The position numbers and the translations under genes are program-made. Below the pieces are notes generated by a model. The model did no database searches and was not told the DNA's origin. It saw nothing but the letters and a program-made list of their open reading frames with translations. From the NCBI GenBank assembly GCA_025146135.1, contig CP102255.1, positions 1,736,001 to 1,800,000 on the forward strand: DNA of 64,000 nucleotides, read 5' to 3'. This DNA is from Anaerotruncus colihominis (GTDB lineage Bacteria > Bacillota > Clostridia > Oscillospirales > Ruminococcaceae). How positions within the stretch are numbered: the stretch's first letter is position 1; the number at the start of each line of letters is the position of its first letter. Of this stretch, positions 1 to 9,684 are shown piece by piece.

Positions 1-1383
1 TTCGGAATTCTGAGTATTCTTCCGTCTATCCTGGCAATCGTCCTTGCGCTGGCGACCAAAAACGTGTTTTTGGCACTGTTCGCGTCTTTGTTGGTGGGCA
101 ACTTTATCCTTTCCGGATATAGCCTGATGGGTATGCTAGTTGGCACCAAAGATATGATTGTGAATGTATTTTCCAGTTCTTCAAGCACATCGATTATCAT
201 TATCCTGCTGACCTTGGGCGGTATGTTTTATCTGATTGAAAAGGCGGGAGGATTGAAAGGTTTTACCGCGCTGATGATCAAGAAGCGCAGCATAGTCAAA
301 TCCCGTGTAGGCGCTGAGCTGTTCACTTGGCTCATCGGCGTGCTGGTATTTATTGATGGAACTCTAAGTGTGATGATCACTGGCTCCATCTCTCGTCCCT
401 TGACCAAAGCCTTTGGAATCTCCCCTGAAAAGACTGCCTGGATCGTTCACTCCACTGCTACCCCCATGTCCATCCTGGTCCCCATTGCAGCCTATGGCCC
501 CTATATTGCTAGTTTTATCGAGGCCCAGGGTATCGAGAACCCCACTACTCAGATGGTGCGCGGTATTGGATTTAACTTCTACTGCATTTTTGCCGTGCTC
601 GGTGTGGCTGTCTTCGTGCTTTTGAAGAAGGACTTTGGTCCAATGAAAAAAGCGGAAGCAGCCTACATAGCGGCTGCTACCGGCAGCGTCTCCGGCGAAG
701 ATGACTCCGATATTGCGGGGGATCCCAGTAAAGCTAAATTCCTACTTATTCCCATGGTGGTGATGATCGTGGTCACCATCGCTTACATCTTTTACAGCGG
801 CAGCGGCAATCTGATGGACGGCGACGCAGAGACTGGATTGATATTTGGGATCATGGCCGGTACAATCTATCTTATTATTGCAATGGCGGTGACCAAGATG
901 GGTTCTGTTATGAACAACATCAGTACGTTTTTCCAAGGCTGCGGTAATATGATGGATATTGTAGCCATCATGGTCTTTGCCTATGCTTTGAGCAACCTGC
1001 TGGGCAGTCTGGGTACGGCCGATTACCTGTCTGGCGTCCTGGTGAAGCTTATCAACCCCGCCATCTTCACTGCAATTGCCTTCCTGTTCACCTGTGTGAT
1101 CTCCTTCGCTACTGGTACCAGTGCAGGTACTATTGCGATCATGATGCCTATCCTGCTGCCTATGGCGCTGGCATTAAATGTCCATATCCCCATGATCGTG
1201 GGTGCCGTGGCCGGAGGCGCTGTATTCGGTGATCATTCTTCTCCCATTTCTGATACAACGATCATGACTTGCTCCTCCACAGACTGTGACGTGGTTTCTC
1301 ATGTGAAGACTCAGCTTCCGTATTCTCTGTGCTTCGCAGGCGGAGCAATCGTGCTGTATTTGATTCTTGGCTTTATCCTGTAA
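1..1383 (+). CDS. nhaC: Na+/H+ antiporter, NhaC family (5' end outside window)
   Basis: Partial gene; the frame is open from base 1 to the TAA at 1381-1383, giving 460 residues of a very hydrophobic multi-span protein. The first visible residues (GILSILPSILAIVLALATK) are the conserved N-terminal helix of NhaC-like antiporters, so the GTG at 64 is internal and the true start lies upstream. The conserved late segment GGAVFGDHSSPISDTTIM (around base 1210-1265) is typical of NhaC and related exchangers. Role by family: sodium/proton, or possibly amino-acid/proton, exchange at the cytoplasmic membrane. It is followed by a strong terminator and then a PatB-type lyase on the same strand, so it probably ends its own transcript. 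Substrate cannot be read from sequence. Confidence 0.85.
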   Translation, partial: FGILSILPSILAIVLALATKNVFLALFASLLVGNFILSGYSLMGMLVGTKDMIVNVFSSSSSTSIIIILLTLGGMFYLIEKAGGLKGFTALMIKKRSIVKSRVGAELFTWLIGVLVFIDGTLSVMITGSISRPLTKAFGISPEKTAWIVHSTATPMSILVPIAAYGPYIASFIEAQGIENPTTQMVRGIGFNFYCIFAVLGVAVFVLLKKDFGPMKKAEAAYIAAATGSVSGEDDSDIAGDPSKAKFLLIPMVVMIVVTIAYIFYSGSGNLMDGDAETGLIFGIMAGTIYLIIAMAVTKMGSVMNNISTFFQGCGNMMDIVAIMVFAYALSNLLGSLGTADYLSGVLVKLINPAIFTAIAFLFTCVISFATGTSAGTIAIMMPILLPMALALNVHIPMIVGAVAGGAVFGDHSSPISDTTIMTCSSTDCDVVSHVKTQLPYSLCFAGGAIVLYLILGFIL

Positions 1384-1401
1384 GAATTTTAGACCAACAA
1401 G

Positions 1402-1430
1402 AGAAAAGCCGCCGTTTCGGCGGCTTTTCT
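1402..1430 (+). terminator. Rho-independent terminator after nhaC
   Basis: A 13-bp perfect stem (AGAAAAGCCGCCG / CGGCGGCTTTTCT) with a 3-nt loop lies 18 nt after the nhaC stop. The T-rich 3' arm supplies the U-tract. Confidence 0.85.
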
Positions 1431-1452
1431 CCATAATATAAAAGGAGCAATC

Positions 1453-2619
1453 ATGATGTATCATTTCGATGAGGCCATTGACCGCCGGGGCCACAACAGT
1501 GCAAAATGGGATCGGCGTTTCATTGGCGAGGGCAAGGATGCACTGCTGCCCTTTTGGGTCGCAGATACTGACTTTCGCACTCTGCCTGAGGTGAACGCCG
1601 CGCTGGCCAAGTGCGTGGAACATGGGATTTATGGCTATACTCTGCCGCCTGAAGGCTGTGCTGCGGCAGCCGCACGCTGGCAGAAGGTGCGCCACGAATT
1701 TGAGATTCAGGAGGAGTGGGTCACATTCCTGGCTGGTATCGACTGCGCTATCTCGACTGCGGTTCAGGCGTTTACACAGCCGGGGGACGAGGTGCTGATC
1801 AATACCCCCATCTACACACCTTTTTTTGAAGTGGTTTTGGAAAATGGCCGGCAGGTAGTGTCCAGCCCCATGAGGTTGGTGGATGGCAGGTATGAGTTCG
1901 ACTTCGAGGATTTGTCGGAAAAAGCGAAAACGGCAAAGCTTTTTCTTTTCTGCAATCCGCAGAACCCCACCTCCCGCGCTCTCTCACGGGAGGAGCTGGA
2001 AAAAATCGGGGAGATTTGCGCAGAGAACAATCTTGTGATCCTCTCGGACGAGATCCACGGCGACATTGTGTTTGACGGCCGTCGGCATATCCCCATCGCC
2101 TCCCTCAGCCCGGAACTGGCTCAAAGAACAATTACATGTACCTCTCCCAGCAAGACTTTCAGCGTGGCCGGCTTGGTGGCCTCGGTCATCATCATTCCAA
2201 ATAAGGAGCTTCGCCGCCGGTTCGAGGCAGTCAAGGAACGCAACTGTATCAACACCAACATCCTGGGGTTGGTGGCTATGCAGGCCGCCTATACCCACGG
2301 AGACGACTATGCCGATCAAGTGACGGCTTACCTTCAGGAGAATCGGGACTTTGCAATACGGTTCCTGCGTGAGCGGGTACCGGCTATAAATCCGATCGCT
2401 CCGGAGGCTACCTTCCTGCTCTGGATGGATTGCAGCGGTTTGGGCATAGCCTCCGAGAATTTGGAGAGCTTTTTCACCGGCGCGGGACTTCGTCTTTCAG
2501 GCGGTACCGCCTATCAGGAACCTACGGGTCAGTTTGTGCGTCTGAATTTCGGCTGTACCCGGGCAACGTTGAAAGCTGGTCTGGAGCGGCTGGAGCGGGC
2601 TGTGCTCGCAAGAAAATAA
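1453..2619 (+). CDS. patB: PatB/MalY-type PLP-dependent C-S lyase (aminotransferase fold I)
   Basis: 388 residues, full length for the MalY/PatB branch of class I/II aminotransferases. These usually act as cystathionine beta-lyases or cysteine-S-conjugate lyases releasing thiol, pyruvate and ammonia. Visible marks: the early PFWVADTDF block (about residue 33), NPQNPTSR (168-174), ILSDEIHGD (196-204) and the PLP lysine in SPSKTFSVAG at about K234. Start ATG follows AAAGGAGCAATC. It stands alone between two terminators, so neighbours do not point to a pathway. Distinction between methionine metabolism and conjugate cleavage is not possible from sequence. Confidence 0.88.
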   Translation: MMYHFDEAIDRRGHNSAKWDRRFIGEGKDALLPFWVADTDFRTLPEVNAALAKCVEHGIYGYTLPPEGCAAAAARWQKVRHEFEIQEEWVTFLAGIDCAISTAVQAFTQPGDEVLINTPIYTPFFEVVLENGRQVVSSPMRLVDGRYEFDFEDLSEKAKTAKLFLFCNPQNPTSRALSREELEKIGEICAENNLVILSDEIHGDIVFDGRRHIPIASLSPELAQRTITCTSPSKTFSVAGLVASVIIIPNKELRRRFEAVKERNCINTNILGLVAMQAAYTHGDDYADQVTAYLQENRDFAIRFLRERVPAINPIAPEATFLLWMDCSGLGIASENLESFFTGAGLRLSGGTAYQEPTGQFVRLNFGCTRATLKAGLERLERAVLARK

Positions 2620-2640
2620 TGATACGGTATAAGTATGCGC

Positions 2641-2674
2641 AAGAGCGCAGGATACAAACGTATCCTGCGTTCTT
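2641..2674 (+). terminator. Rho-independent terminator after patB
   Basis: 15-bp stem with one G-U pair (AAGAGCGCAGGATAC / GTATCCTGCGTTCTT), loop AAAC, then TTGTT. It lies 21 nt after the patB stop. Confidence 0.85.
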
Positions 2675-3056
2675 TTGTTGCCCATTTTCGGGGAAAGACC
2701 GAGAGAATATACAGGTAAAGCTGTGTACCGAAGGGACTCCCTTTGGAAATCTTGGACAAAAAAACAGGCGGTGTGCTGCCCTCTCCGGACATATACAGCC
2801 GTTTGTTGCCAGCAGTCCATTTCACGGTTTTGCAAAGCAAAGTTTGTTACATCATAATTTATAAGCAGGAACTTTTGGGTGCGAGGGTATTTTGTAGATA
2901 TGACAGGAAAATGTATAGATGCTCTAAGAGTACATTCCGTCGGTCCATCTTCCAAGGACCAGCAAGCGCCGCCTCCTCTGGGATCTGAGCAAACCCTAAT
3001 TAGCTGGCGGTTTTGATTACAATATCTATGCAGGTATAAAATATACGTCCGCGCCC
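2675..3056. other. Gene-free stretch between patB terminator and pyrH promoter
   Basis: About 380 bases with no convincing reading frame, ribosome site plus start, or strong hairpin. Short open frames on both strands lack family features. It marks the junction between the nhaC-patB genes and the housekeeping pyrH run and could be decayed sequence. Confidence 0.5.
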
Positions 3057-3085
3057 TTTACTTTATCCGGGGATTATTGTAAAAT
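3057..3085 (+). promoter_or_regulatory. Sigma-A-type promoter for the pyrH run
   Basis: TTTACT, 17-nt spacer, TAAAAT, about 55 nt upstream of the pyrH start codon. Matches the vegetative consensus at 4/6 and 5/6. Confidence 0.6.
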
Positions 3086-3140
3086 AGAAACGGTACTGAT
3101 CAGACATTTTTGTAAATATTTGAAGCTCTGGAGGTCAAAT

Positions 3141-3863
3141 ATGCCATTAAAGTACAAACGAGTGCTGTTAAAGCTGAGCGGTGAGGCGCTCGCGGGAGAC
3201 AAAGGCTTCGGTATCGATTACGATGTTATTCGTACAATCAGCCAAAGCATCCAGAAGTGTGTTGCACTTGGCGCACAGATTGGCATCGTTGTTGGTGGAG
3301 GAAACTTTTTCCGCGGGCGCAGCAGCGACCAGATCGACCGGACGCGCGCCGATCATATGGGGATGCTTGCAACTGTGATGAATGCATTAGCTCTCGCCGA
3401 TGGACTAGAAGCGCAGCAGGTTCCAGTACGTGTACAGACTGCCATCACCATGCAGCAGATCGCTGAGCCATATATCCGTGGCCGTGCGATCCGTCATTTG
3501 GAAAAAGGGCGCGTTGTGATCTTCGGATGCGGGACAGGGAATCCATATTTTTCCACTGACACGGCATCGTCTCTGCGCGCGGCGGAAATTGACGCCGACA
3601 TCATTCTTAAGGCAACCATGGTCGACGGCGTCTATGATCGTGATCCGCATAAATATGAAGCCGCTGTGCGGTATGACAATGTTTCGTTCCAGGAGGTTCT
3701 GGAGAAAGGGCTCGGCGTCATGGACAGCACAGCCGCCGCCATGTGCCGCGACAACAACATCCCTGTACTTGTGTTTAGCCTTTCCAATCCGGATAATATT
3801 CTTGCCGCGATCAGCGGCGAACAGATCGGAACCATTGTTAAGGAGGAAAAAGCAGATGAATGA
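3141..3863 (+). CDS. pyrH: UMP kinase
   Basis: 240 residues, normal bacterial length. Hexameric UMP kinase of the amino-acid-kinase fold, converting UMP to UDP with ATP. Motifs: KLSGEAL near the start, GGGNFFRGR (about 50-58), [16 protein letters not shown], and the C-terminal [12 protein letters not shown] and [12 protein letters not shown] blocks. Start chosen at ATG 3141 after CTGGAGGTCAAAT; an upstream TTG at 3120 would overlap this ribosome site. First gene of the pyrH-frr-uppS-cdsA-dxr-rseP-ispG-polC order typical of Firmicutes, but rpsB/tsf are not directly upstream. Confidence 0.97.
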   Translation: MPLKYKRVLLKLSGEALAGDKGFGIDYDVIRTISQSIQKCVALGAQIGIVVGGGNFFRGRSSDQIDRTRADHMGMLATVMNALALADGLEAQQVPVRVQTAITMQQIAEPYIRGRAIRHLEKGRVVIFGCGTGNPYFSTDTASSLRAAEIDADIILKATMVDGVYDRDPHKYEAAVRYDNVSFQEVLEKGLGVMDSTAAAMCRDNNIPVLVFSLSNPDNILAAISGEQIGTIVKEEKADE

Positions 3864-4410
3864 ACGTTTGAAGCATTACAACGAAAAGATGGAAAAAACG
3901 ATCCGCGTGTTGGAAAATGAATACTCGGCGATCCGTGCGGGCCGTGCAAATCCGGCAGTGCTTGACAAAATCACCGTCGATTATTATGGGACGCCTACCC
4001 AGATTCAGGCGATGGCTGCGATTTCCGTATCCGAAGCGCGCATTCTTGTCATCCAGCCATGGGATAAATCGACGCTTAGGCCCATCGAAAAAGCGATTCA
4101 GGCATCCGACATTGGTATCAATCCAACAAACGATGGCACGGTTATCCGTATTGTATTTCCGCCTTTGACCGAGGAGCGCAGAAAAGAGATCTGTAAGCAA
4201 ATTAAAAAGCAGGGAGAGGACAGCAAGGTTGCGATTCGTTCGATCCGACGCGACGCCAATGAGAAATTCAAGGCGTTGAAAAAATCGAGCGAGGTCAGTG
4301 AGGATGAGGAAAAGGATCTTGAGGATCAGATGCAGAAGATGACTGACAAATTCTGCAAACGTATCGACGAGATCGCCGCGAAAAAGGAAAAGGAAATTCT
4401 TGAAATTTAA
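3856..4410 (+). CDS. frr: Ribosome recycling factor
   Basis: 184 residues, the usual length. RRF splits post-termination ribosomes together with EF-G. Visible family features: the N-terminal helix with [43 protein letters not shown] and the three-helix-bundle end rich in K/E. ATG at 3856 overlaps the end of pyrH by 8 bp and follows AAGGAGGAAAAAGCAG, so translation is likely coupled to pyrH. Confidence 0.97.
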   Translation: MNERLKHYNEKMEKTIRVLENEYSAIRAGRANPAVLDKITVDYYGTPTQIQAMAAISVSEARILVIQPWDKSTLRPIEKAIQASDIGINPTNDGTVIRIVFPPLTEERRKEICKQIKKQGEDSKVAIRSIRRDANEKFKALKKSSEVSEDEEKDLEDQMQKMTDKFCKRIDEIAAKKEKEILEI

Positions 4411-4660
4411 AAACCTGTATTCACAGCCGGAGGATGCTGGGCAGACAAAGAGTTTTGTATTGATCAAGGCGAATTTTTGAAGTCGGGCTGTCGCCCGGCA
4501 AAAAATTTAATGCCAAGCGGGTGCAAAAGGCTCGCCTGGACGGTGTTTGGAGACTGGGAATAAGGTACTAAGGGCCTATGAAAATATAGAGTACGTCGGT
4601 TCTTCGGCGGGCAAATACCTGCCAGTTGCGGCGGACTTTTTACCGGAGTGAAACAATCAA
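4411..4660 (+). other. Folded-looking spacer between frr and uppS, possible structured RNA
   Basis: 250 bases without a gene inside an otherwise compact operon. Several short helices can be drawn: GTCGGGC/GCCCGGC (about 4481-4498), a wobble-rich GCGGGT/GCTCGC pair (about 4518-4535), GTCGG/TCGGC and GGCGGG/CCTGCC (about 4595-4624). I see no U-tract, no T-box T-loop motif and no known riboswitch core. It may be a leader controlling uppS and the isoprenoid genes, or merely a remnant. Confidence 0.35.
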
Positions 4661-5389
4661 ATGGCAAACACACCGTTTGCCGATGTGCCGTCCGGCTCTA
4701 TGCCGGCGCACATCGGCATCATTCTTGATGGAAATGGACGATGGGCCAAAAAGCGCGGCTTGCCGCGAAGCGCCGGTCATCGCCAAGGTGCGGATACCTT
4801 TGGCAAGATCGCGCGGCATTGCCGAGAAATCGGCGTCAAATATTTGACAGTGTATGCGTTTTCAACGGAAAACTGGAAGCGGCCGCCCGATGAGGTCGAG
4901 GCGCTGATGGATCTTCTACGCCGCTATTTAACCGATACCTATAAGCATCGTGATGAGAATGCACGCCTGCGTTTTTTAGGAGAACGTGGTCCGCTCTCCA
5001 GCGATATCCGAGAGATGATCGAGCGTGTGGAGCATGACAGCGCCGCCAATACGGCTATCAATGTGAACATTGCGCTAAATTATGGCGGACGTGATGAAAT
5101 TGTACATGCGGCGCGCGCGATTGCAAAGCAGTGTTCAGAAGGAACGCTTGATTGGAAATTAATTAATGAGCATCTGTTTTCCGAGACGCTATATACAGCC
5201 GGACAGCCTGATCCTGATTTGATTATTCGTCCGAGCGGCGAGCAGCGCATTTCAAACTTTTTGCTTTGGCAGTCGGCCTATGCAGAGTTTGTGTTTATGG
5301 ATGTGCTGTGGCCCGATTTCACACCCGCGCATCTCGATCAGGCAATTCGTGTTTTTTTAAGCCGTAACCGGCGATTCGGCGGCGTGTAA
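4661..5389 (+). CDS. uppS: Isoprenyl transferase (undecaprenyl diphosphate synthase)
   Basis: 242 residues. Cis-prenyltransferase that builds the C55 carrier for peptidoglycan from FPP and IPP. Motifs: HIGIILDGNGRWAKKRG with the Mg-binding Asp, SAGHRQGAD, FSTENWKRP and the late RPSGEQRISNFLLWQ block. Start ATG after CCGGAGTGAAACAATCAA. Followed after 46 nt by cdsA. Context with cdsA, dxr and ispG is the common Firmicutes lipid/isoprenoid cluster. Confidence 0.96.
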   Translation: MANTPFADVPSGSMPAHIGIILDGNGRWAKKRGLPRSAGHRQGADTFGKIARHCREIGVKYLTVYAFSTENWKRPPDEVEALMDLLRRYLTDTYKHRDENARLRFLGERGPLSSDIREMIERVEHDSAANTAINVNIALNYGGRDEIVHAARAIAKQCSEGTLDWKLINEHLFSETLYTAGQPDPDLIIRPSGEQRISNFLLWQSAYAEFVFMDVLWPDFTPAHLDQAIRVFLSRNRRFGGV

Positions 5390-5435
5390 TGTAGCGGCCC
5401 GCACTGTGTTCGGGCCTGAAATGGAGTCCTTTAAC

Positions 5436-6272
5436 ATGAAACAGCGATTGATCACCTCCGGCATCGGCTTGCTGATTTTGTTTGTGGTTTGTGTTTTTTT
5501 TGACACAGCCGTTTTAAATACCGCGATAGCACTTATTTCGTTATTGGCGGTTTATGAGCTGTTGTCCGCGACAGGGTGCTTCAAGAGTCGTGCAGTTGCC
5601 ATTTCGGCACTGCTTTTTACGGCAATTATTCCATTTTTACCAATGCAGTGGGCGATGCGGTACATTGTACCGATCTGCTATATTTATGTGGCGGCTTTGT
5701 TTATTGCGCTCCTGCGTTTCCATGAAAAATTGCATATCGAACAGATTGCAATGAGTTTCCTGTTTTGTCTGGTGATTCCGTTTTCTTTGACAACAGTGGT
5801 CTATATCCGTGACAGACATGGAATGTGGCTTGGTATTTTTTATGTTTTGATGGCGCTGGGCGGCGCATGGCTTTCCGACACAGGCGCCTATTTTGCCGGC
5901 AGGGCGTTTGGAAAGCATAAACTCGCGCCGTATATCAGCCCCAAAAAAACCGTGGAGGGCGCCGTTGGCGGGGTAATATTCGCAGAAGCGGCGATGCTTC
6001 TGTTGGCGTGGCTTTATTCCTTGGCAGCCGATGCGCTTGGACATCCGATTGTTGTGAATTACGCCGCTATTTTGATCGTTACACCGGTGCTGTCTGTTTT
6101 CAGTATTGTGGGCGATTTGTCCGCGTCTGTAATTAAGCGGCAGTATAAAGTCAAGGATTATGGTTCCATCATGCCAGGACATGGCGGAATCATGGATCGG
6201 TTCGACAGCGTATTGATGGTGGCCCCGCTTATCTTTATGGCAAGCCGGTGGTTTCCGCTGGCGCATCTGTAA
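5436..6272 (+). CDS. cdsA: Phosphatidate cytidylyltransferase
   Basis: 278 residues with about eight membrane segments. Makes CDP-diacylglycerol from phosphatidate and CTP. The CDS signature is at the C-terminus: SVIKRQYKVKDYGS followed by PGHGGIMDRFDS. Also WLSDTGAYFAGRAFGK and SPKKTVEG. Start ATG 5436 follows ATGGAGTCCTTTAAC; a GTG at 5406 would add ten residues without a good ribosome site. Confidence 0.95.
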   Translation: MKQRLITSGIGLLILFVVCVFFDTAVLNTAIALISLLAVYELLSATGCFKSRAVAISALLFTAIIPFLPMQWAMRYIVPICYIYVAALFIALLRFHEKLHIEQIAMSFLFCLVIPFSLTTVVYIRDRHGMWLGIFYVLMALGGAWLSDTGAYFAGRAFGKHKLAPYISPKKTVEGAVGGVIFAEAAMLLLAWLYSLAADALGHPIVVNYAAILIVTPVLSVFSIVGDLSASVIKRQYKVKDYGSIMPGHGGIMDRFDSVLMVAPLIFMASRWFPLAHL

Positions 6273-6295
6273 TTTGACGGAAAAGAGGCATTTCT

Positions 6296-7453
6296 TTGAC
6301 GAAAAAAATCGCGCTTCTGGGATCAACCGGTTCAATCGGTGTCCAGACGTTGGCGTGCTGTAAAGCACTTGGATATCGGATTAATGTCCTTGCTGCAAAC
6401 AAGAGCGTTGATCTGCTTGAACAACAGGCGAGGGAATTTTCCCCTCGCTGTGTTGTCGTTTCAGACAAAAATGCATATACAGACATAAAAATGCGTCTGG
6501 CCGACCTGCCGGTTCAAATTCTGGCTGGTGTCGATGGGATATGCGAAGCCGCCGCGCTACCTGAAAATGATGTTGTCTGCAACGCTGTCGTCGGTATGGT
6601 CGGCCTGCGGCCTACGCTTGCCGCGATCGAGGCGGGGAAAACCGTCGCGCTTGCCAACAAGGAAACGCTTGTTGCCGGCGGACAGCTTGTTATGGAGGCG
6701 GTTGCCCGGACAGGCGTTGGCCTGCTGCCGGTCGACAGCGAACATAGCGCAATTTTTCAGTCGCTTCAGGGAAGCAGCCGCGCCGACCTTTCCAAAATCA
6801 TTCTGACCGCTTCTGGCGGTCCGTTCCGTGGGAAAAGCACTGCGGAGCTTGAACACGTTTCGCTGGCTGACGCTCTGCGCCATCCAAATTGGTCGATGGG
6901 GGCAAAAATTACTGTCGATTCCGCGACGCTGATGAACAAAGGACTTGAGTATATAGAAGCAATGTGGCTGTTTGGGCTGACGCCGGATCAAATAGAAATC
7001 GTTGTGCATCCGCAGAGCGTTATCCATTCGGCGGTTGAATTCTGTGATGGAGCGGTTATTGCACAGCTTGGGACCCCGGATATGGCTGTCCCCATTCAGT
7101 ATGCGCTGACCTGGCCGCGCCGGATGAAAACCTCCGTCAAGAGACTATCACTTGCAGAGTATGGAACATTGACCTTTGAACGTCCCGATTATGAAACATT
7201 TGCTTGTCTGCGCCATGCCATTGAAGCAATCCGTCGCGGCGGGCTTTACCCCTGTGCCATAAATGCGGCGAATGAACAAGCCGTTGCGCTTTTTTTAGAC
7301 AACAAGATTGGTTTTTCAAAAATTGGGCTTGCGGTAGGCCATGTGCTTGAAACAATTCCGTGTAAAGGCGGTGAGCAGTACACCATGCAGGGGATAGATG
7401 AAACAGATAAAACTGCCCGTGAACTTGTTCTGGAATATTGTAAAAGCAGATAA
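6296..7453 (+). CDS. dxr: 1-deoxy-D-xylulose-5-phosphate reductoisomerase
   Basis: 385 residues, full length. NADPH-dependent step of the MEP isoprenoid pathway. Motifs: nucleotide-binding GSTGSIGVQTL (about 8-18), ANKETLVAGG, PVDSEHSAIFQ (metal ligands), GGPFRG, and HPNWSMGAKITVDSATLMNKG. Start is TTG at 6296 after AAAAGAGGCATTTC; no ATG in frame gives the required first strand. Works with ispG two genes downstream. Confidence 0.95.
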   Translation: MTKKIALLGSTGSIGVQTLACCKALGYRINVLAANKSVDLLEQQAREFSPRCVVVSDKNAYTDIKMRLADLPVQILAGVDGICEAAALPENDVVCNAVVGMVGLRPTLAAIEAGKTVALANKETLVAGGQLVMEAVARTGVGLLPVDSEHSAIFQSLQGSSRADLSKIILTASGGPFRGKSTAELEHVSLADALRHPNWSMGAKITVDSATLMNKGLEYIEAMWLFGLTPDQIEIVVHPQSVIHSAVEFCDGAVIAQLGTPDMAVPIQYALTWPRRMKTSVKRLSLAEYGTLTFERPDYETFACLRHAIEAIRRGGLYPCAINAANEQAVALFLDNKIGFSKIGLAVGHVLETIPCKGGEQYTMQGIDETDKTARELVLEYCKSR

Positions 7454-7539
7454 GAATACTATAAAGAGGGTAGTTTTACGTCCTGATTACAGCGCCCCGG
7501 CAGGATAGGGCGCTATGGCATGGTGAGGAACTTGAATTT

Positions 7540-8565
7540 ATGAGCGTTGTTTTTCAGGTGATCGTCGCAATCCTTGTATTTGGCCTCTTGATATTTGTCC
7601 ATGAACTGGGGCATTTTACGGTCGGCAAGCTCTCCGGAATGCGCGTCAATGAATTTGCGCTGGGCATGGGGCCGGTGCTTTGGTCGCGCACGCGCGGCGA
7701 AACAAAATATTCGCTGAGGGCCTTGCCGATCGGCGGTTATGTGTCGGTCGAGGGGGAGGATGAGGACAGCTCCGATCCGCGCGCATACTGCAACGTGCGG
7801 CTCTGGAAACGGATTTTGTTTGTCTGCGCCGGCGCGGCGATGAACCTGCTGCTTGGATTTGTAATCCTGTCTGTGCTTGTCTCCATGCGCACATCTTTGC
7901 CCACCACCATCATCTATGAGCTGCGCAGTCCGCAGGCAGCCGCGTCGGAGCTTCGTGTCGGAGACGAGGTTATCAGTGTCAACGGGCACCGCGTCTTTAC
8001 TTCGAACGACATCTCCTTTTCAATCGTCAGCGACAAGGACGGTATTATTGATTTTGTTGTGATCCGCGATGGCCGGAAGGTTTCTGTGCCCGGCGTCAAT
8101 CTCGGCATGACCATTATGGAGGACGGTACACGTGTCGTCGATCCGGGATTTGTAGTGGACATAACACCTAAAACATTCTGGGGCAGCGCACGTTACGCGG
8201 TTCTTTGGATGTTTTCAATTATCCGACAGGTTTGGCTGTCATTTATCAACCTGATTACAGGCAATTTTACACTCGCAGAGTTGAGCGGTCCGGTCGGCGT
8301 TTCTACTGTGATCGGTCAGGCGAGCACGGCTGGGCTTAAGACGCTGCTGTTGCTCGTGGGATTTATTACGGTCAATATCGGCGTGTTTAATCTTCTGCCT
8401 ATTCCTGCGCTCGACGGCGGACGGCTTCTGTTTTTGCTGATCGAGCTGGTCATTCGCAGGCCGGTCAATCAAAAATATGAAAGCGTTATCCATGCTGCGG
8501 GTTTTATCCTTCTGATGGGCTTGATGCTTGTTGTCACCTTCAACGATATTCTGAGGTTTTTCTAA
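7540..8565 (+). CDS. rseP: Site-2 protease RseP-like (M50) zinc metalloprotease
   Basis: 341 residues. Intramembrane metalloprotease that cleaves anti-sigma factors and remnant signal peptides. Zinc motif HELGH is in the first helix (about residue 22-26), a PDZ domain lies around 115-195, and the second active-site motif NLLPIPALDGGR is near residue 285. ATG after GTGAGGAACTTGAATTT. Equivalent to RasP/YluC, which sits in the same operon position in Bacillus. Confidence 0.93.
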   Translation: MSVVFQVIVAILVFGLLIFVHELGHFTVGKLSGMRVNEFALGMGPVLWSRTRGETKYSLRALPIGGYVSVEGEDEDSSDPRAYCNVRLWKRILFVCAGAAMNLLLGFVILSVLVSMRTSLPTTIIYELRSPQAAASELRVGDEVISVNGHRVFTSNDISFSIVSDKDGIIDFVVIRDGRKVSVPGVNLGMTIMEDGTRVVDPGFVVDITPKTFWGSARYAVLWMFSIIRQVWLSFINLITGNFTLAELSGPVGVSTVIGQASTAGLKTLLLLVGFITVNIGVFNLLPIPALDGGRLLFLLIELVIRRPVNQKYESVIHAAGFILLMGLMLVVTFNDILRFF

Positions 8566-8629
8566 ATGCAAGTCCGGTAATCTCTGTAAAATGGCAAAGT
8601 TTCAGAGAACCCGGAGAAAAGGAGCTTTC

Positions 8630-9679
8630 ATGACAAGGACGGTTAAAATCGGATCAGTAACAATCGGAGGAGGCGCATCCATCGCGGTGCAGTCGATGCT
8701 TAACAGACCGGCGTCGGATGTCTCAGGAAATGTTCGCCAGGCGCGCGCGCTTGAGGCGGCGGGCTGCGACATTATCCGCGTCGCGGTCCCTGACCGCGCG
8801 TCGGTCCAGCTGGTGGAGCAGATCCGCAGCGCGGTGCGTATCCCGCTTGTTGCTGATATCCATTTTGATTACCGCATTGCGCTTGATTGTGTCGCGGCGG
8901 GCATCGATAAAATCCGTATCAATCCCGGAAACATCGGTGACGACGCGCATGTGCGCGCCGTCGCTGACGCATGTGCGGCTGCCGGCGTTCCGATTCGTAT
9001 CGGCGTCAATTCCGGTTCCCTGGAAAAGCAGATCCTTGCCAAATACGGCGCGCCGACACCGCAGGCGCTTGTTGACAGCGCCCTGTATCATGCACGGCTT
9101 TTGGAACGGTTTGACTTTAACAACATTGTCATATCAATCAAGTCGTCAAATGTCCCGTCTATGATTGCGGCATACCGTCTGGCTGCGGCGCAGATGGATT
9201 ACCCATTGCACCTGGGTGTAACAGAGGCCGGTACGCGCCGCATGGGGATTATTAAATCCGCGGTCGGCATAGGATCTCTGCTTTGCGACGGGATTGGCGA
9301 TACGATCCGAGTCTCGCTGACAGACGACCCAATCGAGGAGGTTAGGGCGGCGCGCGATATTTTGAAGGCTGTTGGAAAGGGAACGGGCGTTGAAATCGTT
9401 TCCTGTCCGACCTGCGGGCGTACACAGATCGATCTGATCGCGCTTGCAGAGCGTGTGGAGAAGGCTTTGGCGGACTGTAACAAGCCGATCAAGGTTGCTG
9501 TCATGGGGTGTGCGGTTAACGGACCTGGCGAAGCGCGCGAGGCTGATATCGGCATTGCGGGCGGAAACGGCGAGGCTCTGCTCTTTAAAAAGGGCGTACC
9601 GTACGGAAAATATCCGGAGGAGCAAATCCTGGACGTGCTGTTGGAAGAAATTGGGCGGATGGAGTCTGAAGGAGTGTAA
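8630..9679 (+). CDS. ispG: 4-hydroxy-3-methylbut-2-en-1-yl diphosphate synthase
   Basis: 349 residues. [4Fe-4S] enzyme of the MEP pathway converting MEcPP to HMBPP. TIM-barrel half begins with VKIGSVTIGGG and includes ADIHFDYRIAL; the cluster ligands are in SCPTCGRT and MGCAVNGPGEA. Start ATG 8630 after AAAAGGAGCTTTC gives the usual length; an ATG at 8591 would add 13 basic residues without a ribosome site. Confidence 0.96.
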   Translation: MTRTVKIGSVTIGGGASIAVQSMLNRPASDVSGNVRQARALEAAGCDIIRVAVPDRASVQLVEQIRSAVRIPLVADIHFDYRIALDCVAAGIDKIRINPGNIGDDAHVRAVADACAAAGVPIRIGVNSGSLEKQILAKYGAPTPQALVDSALYHARLLERFDFNNIVISIKSSNVPSMIAAYRLAAAQMDYPLHLGVTEAGTRRMGIIKSAVGIGSLLCDGIGDTIRVSLTDDPIEEVRAARDILKAVGKGTGVEIVSCPTCGRTQIDLIALAERVEKALADCNKPIKVAVMGCAVNGPGEAREADIGIAGGNGEALLFKKGVPYGKYPEEQILDVLLEEIGRMESEGV

Positions 9680-9684
9680 AAAAT

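Noticed and set aside
64..66. GTG at 64 as the start of the antiporter gene
   Set aside because: The frame is open to base 1 and encodes the conserved NhaC N-terminal helix upstream of it.
4411..4660. T-box leader before uppS
   Set aside because: No specifier loop or T-box UGGN bulge sequence, and uppS is not an amino-acid gene.
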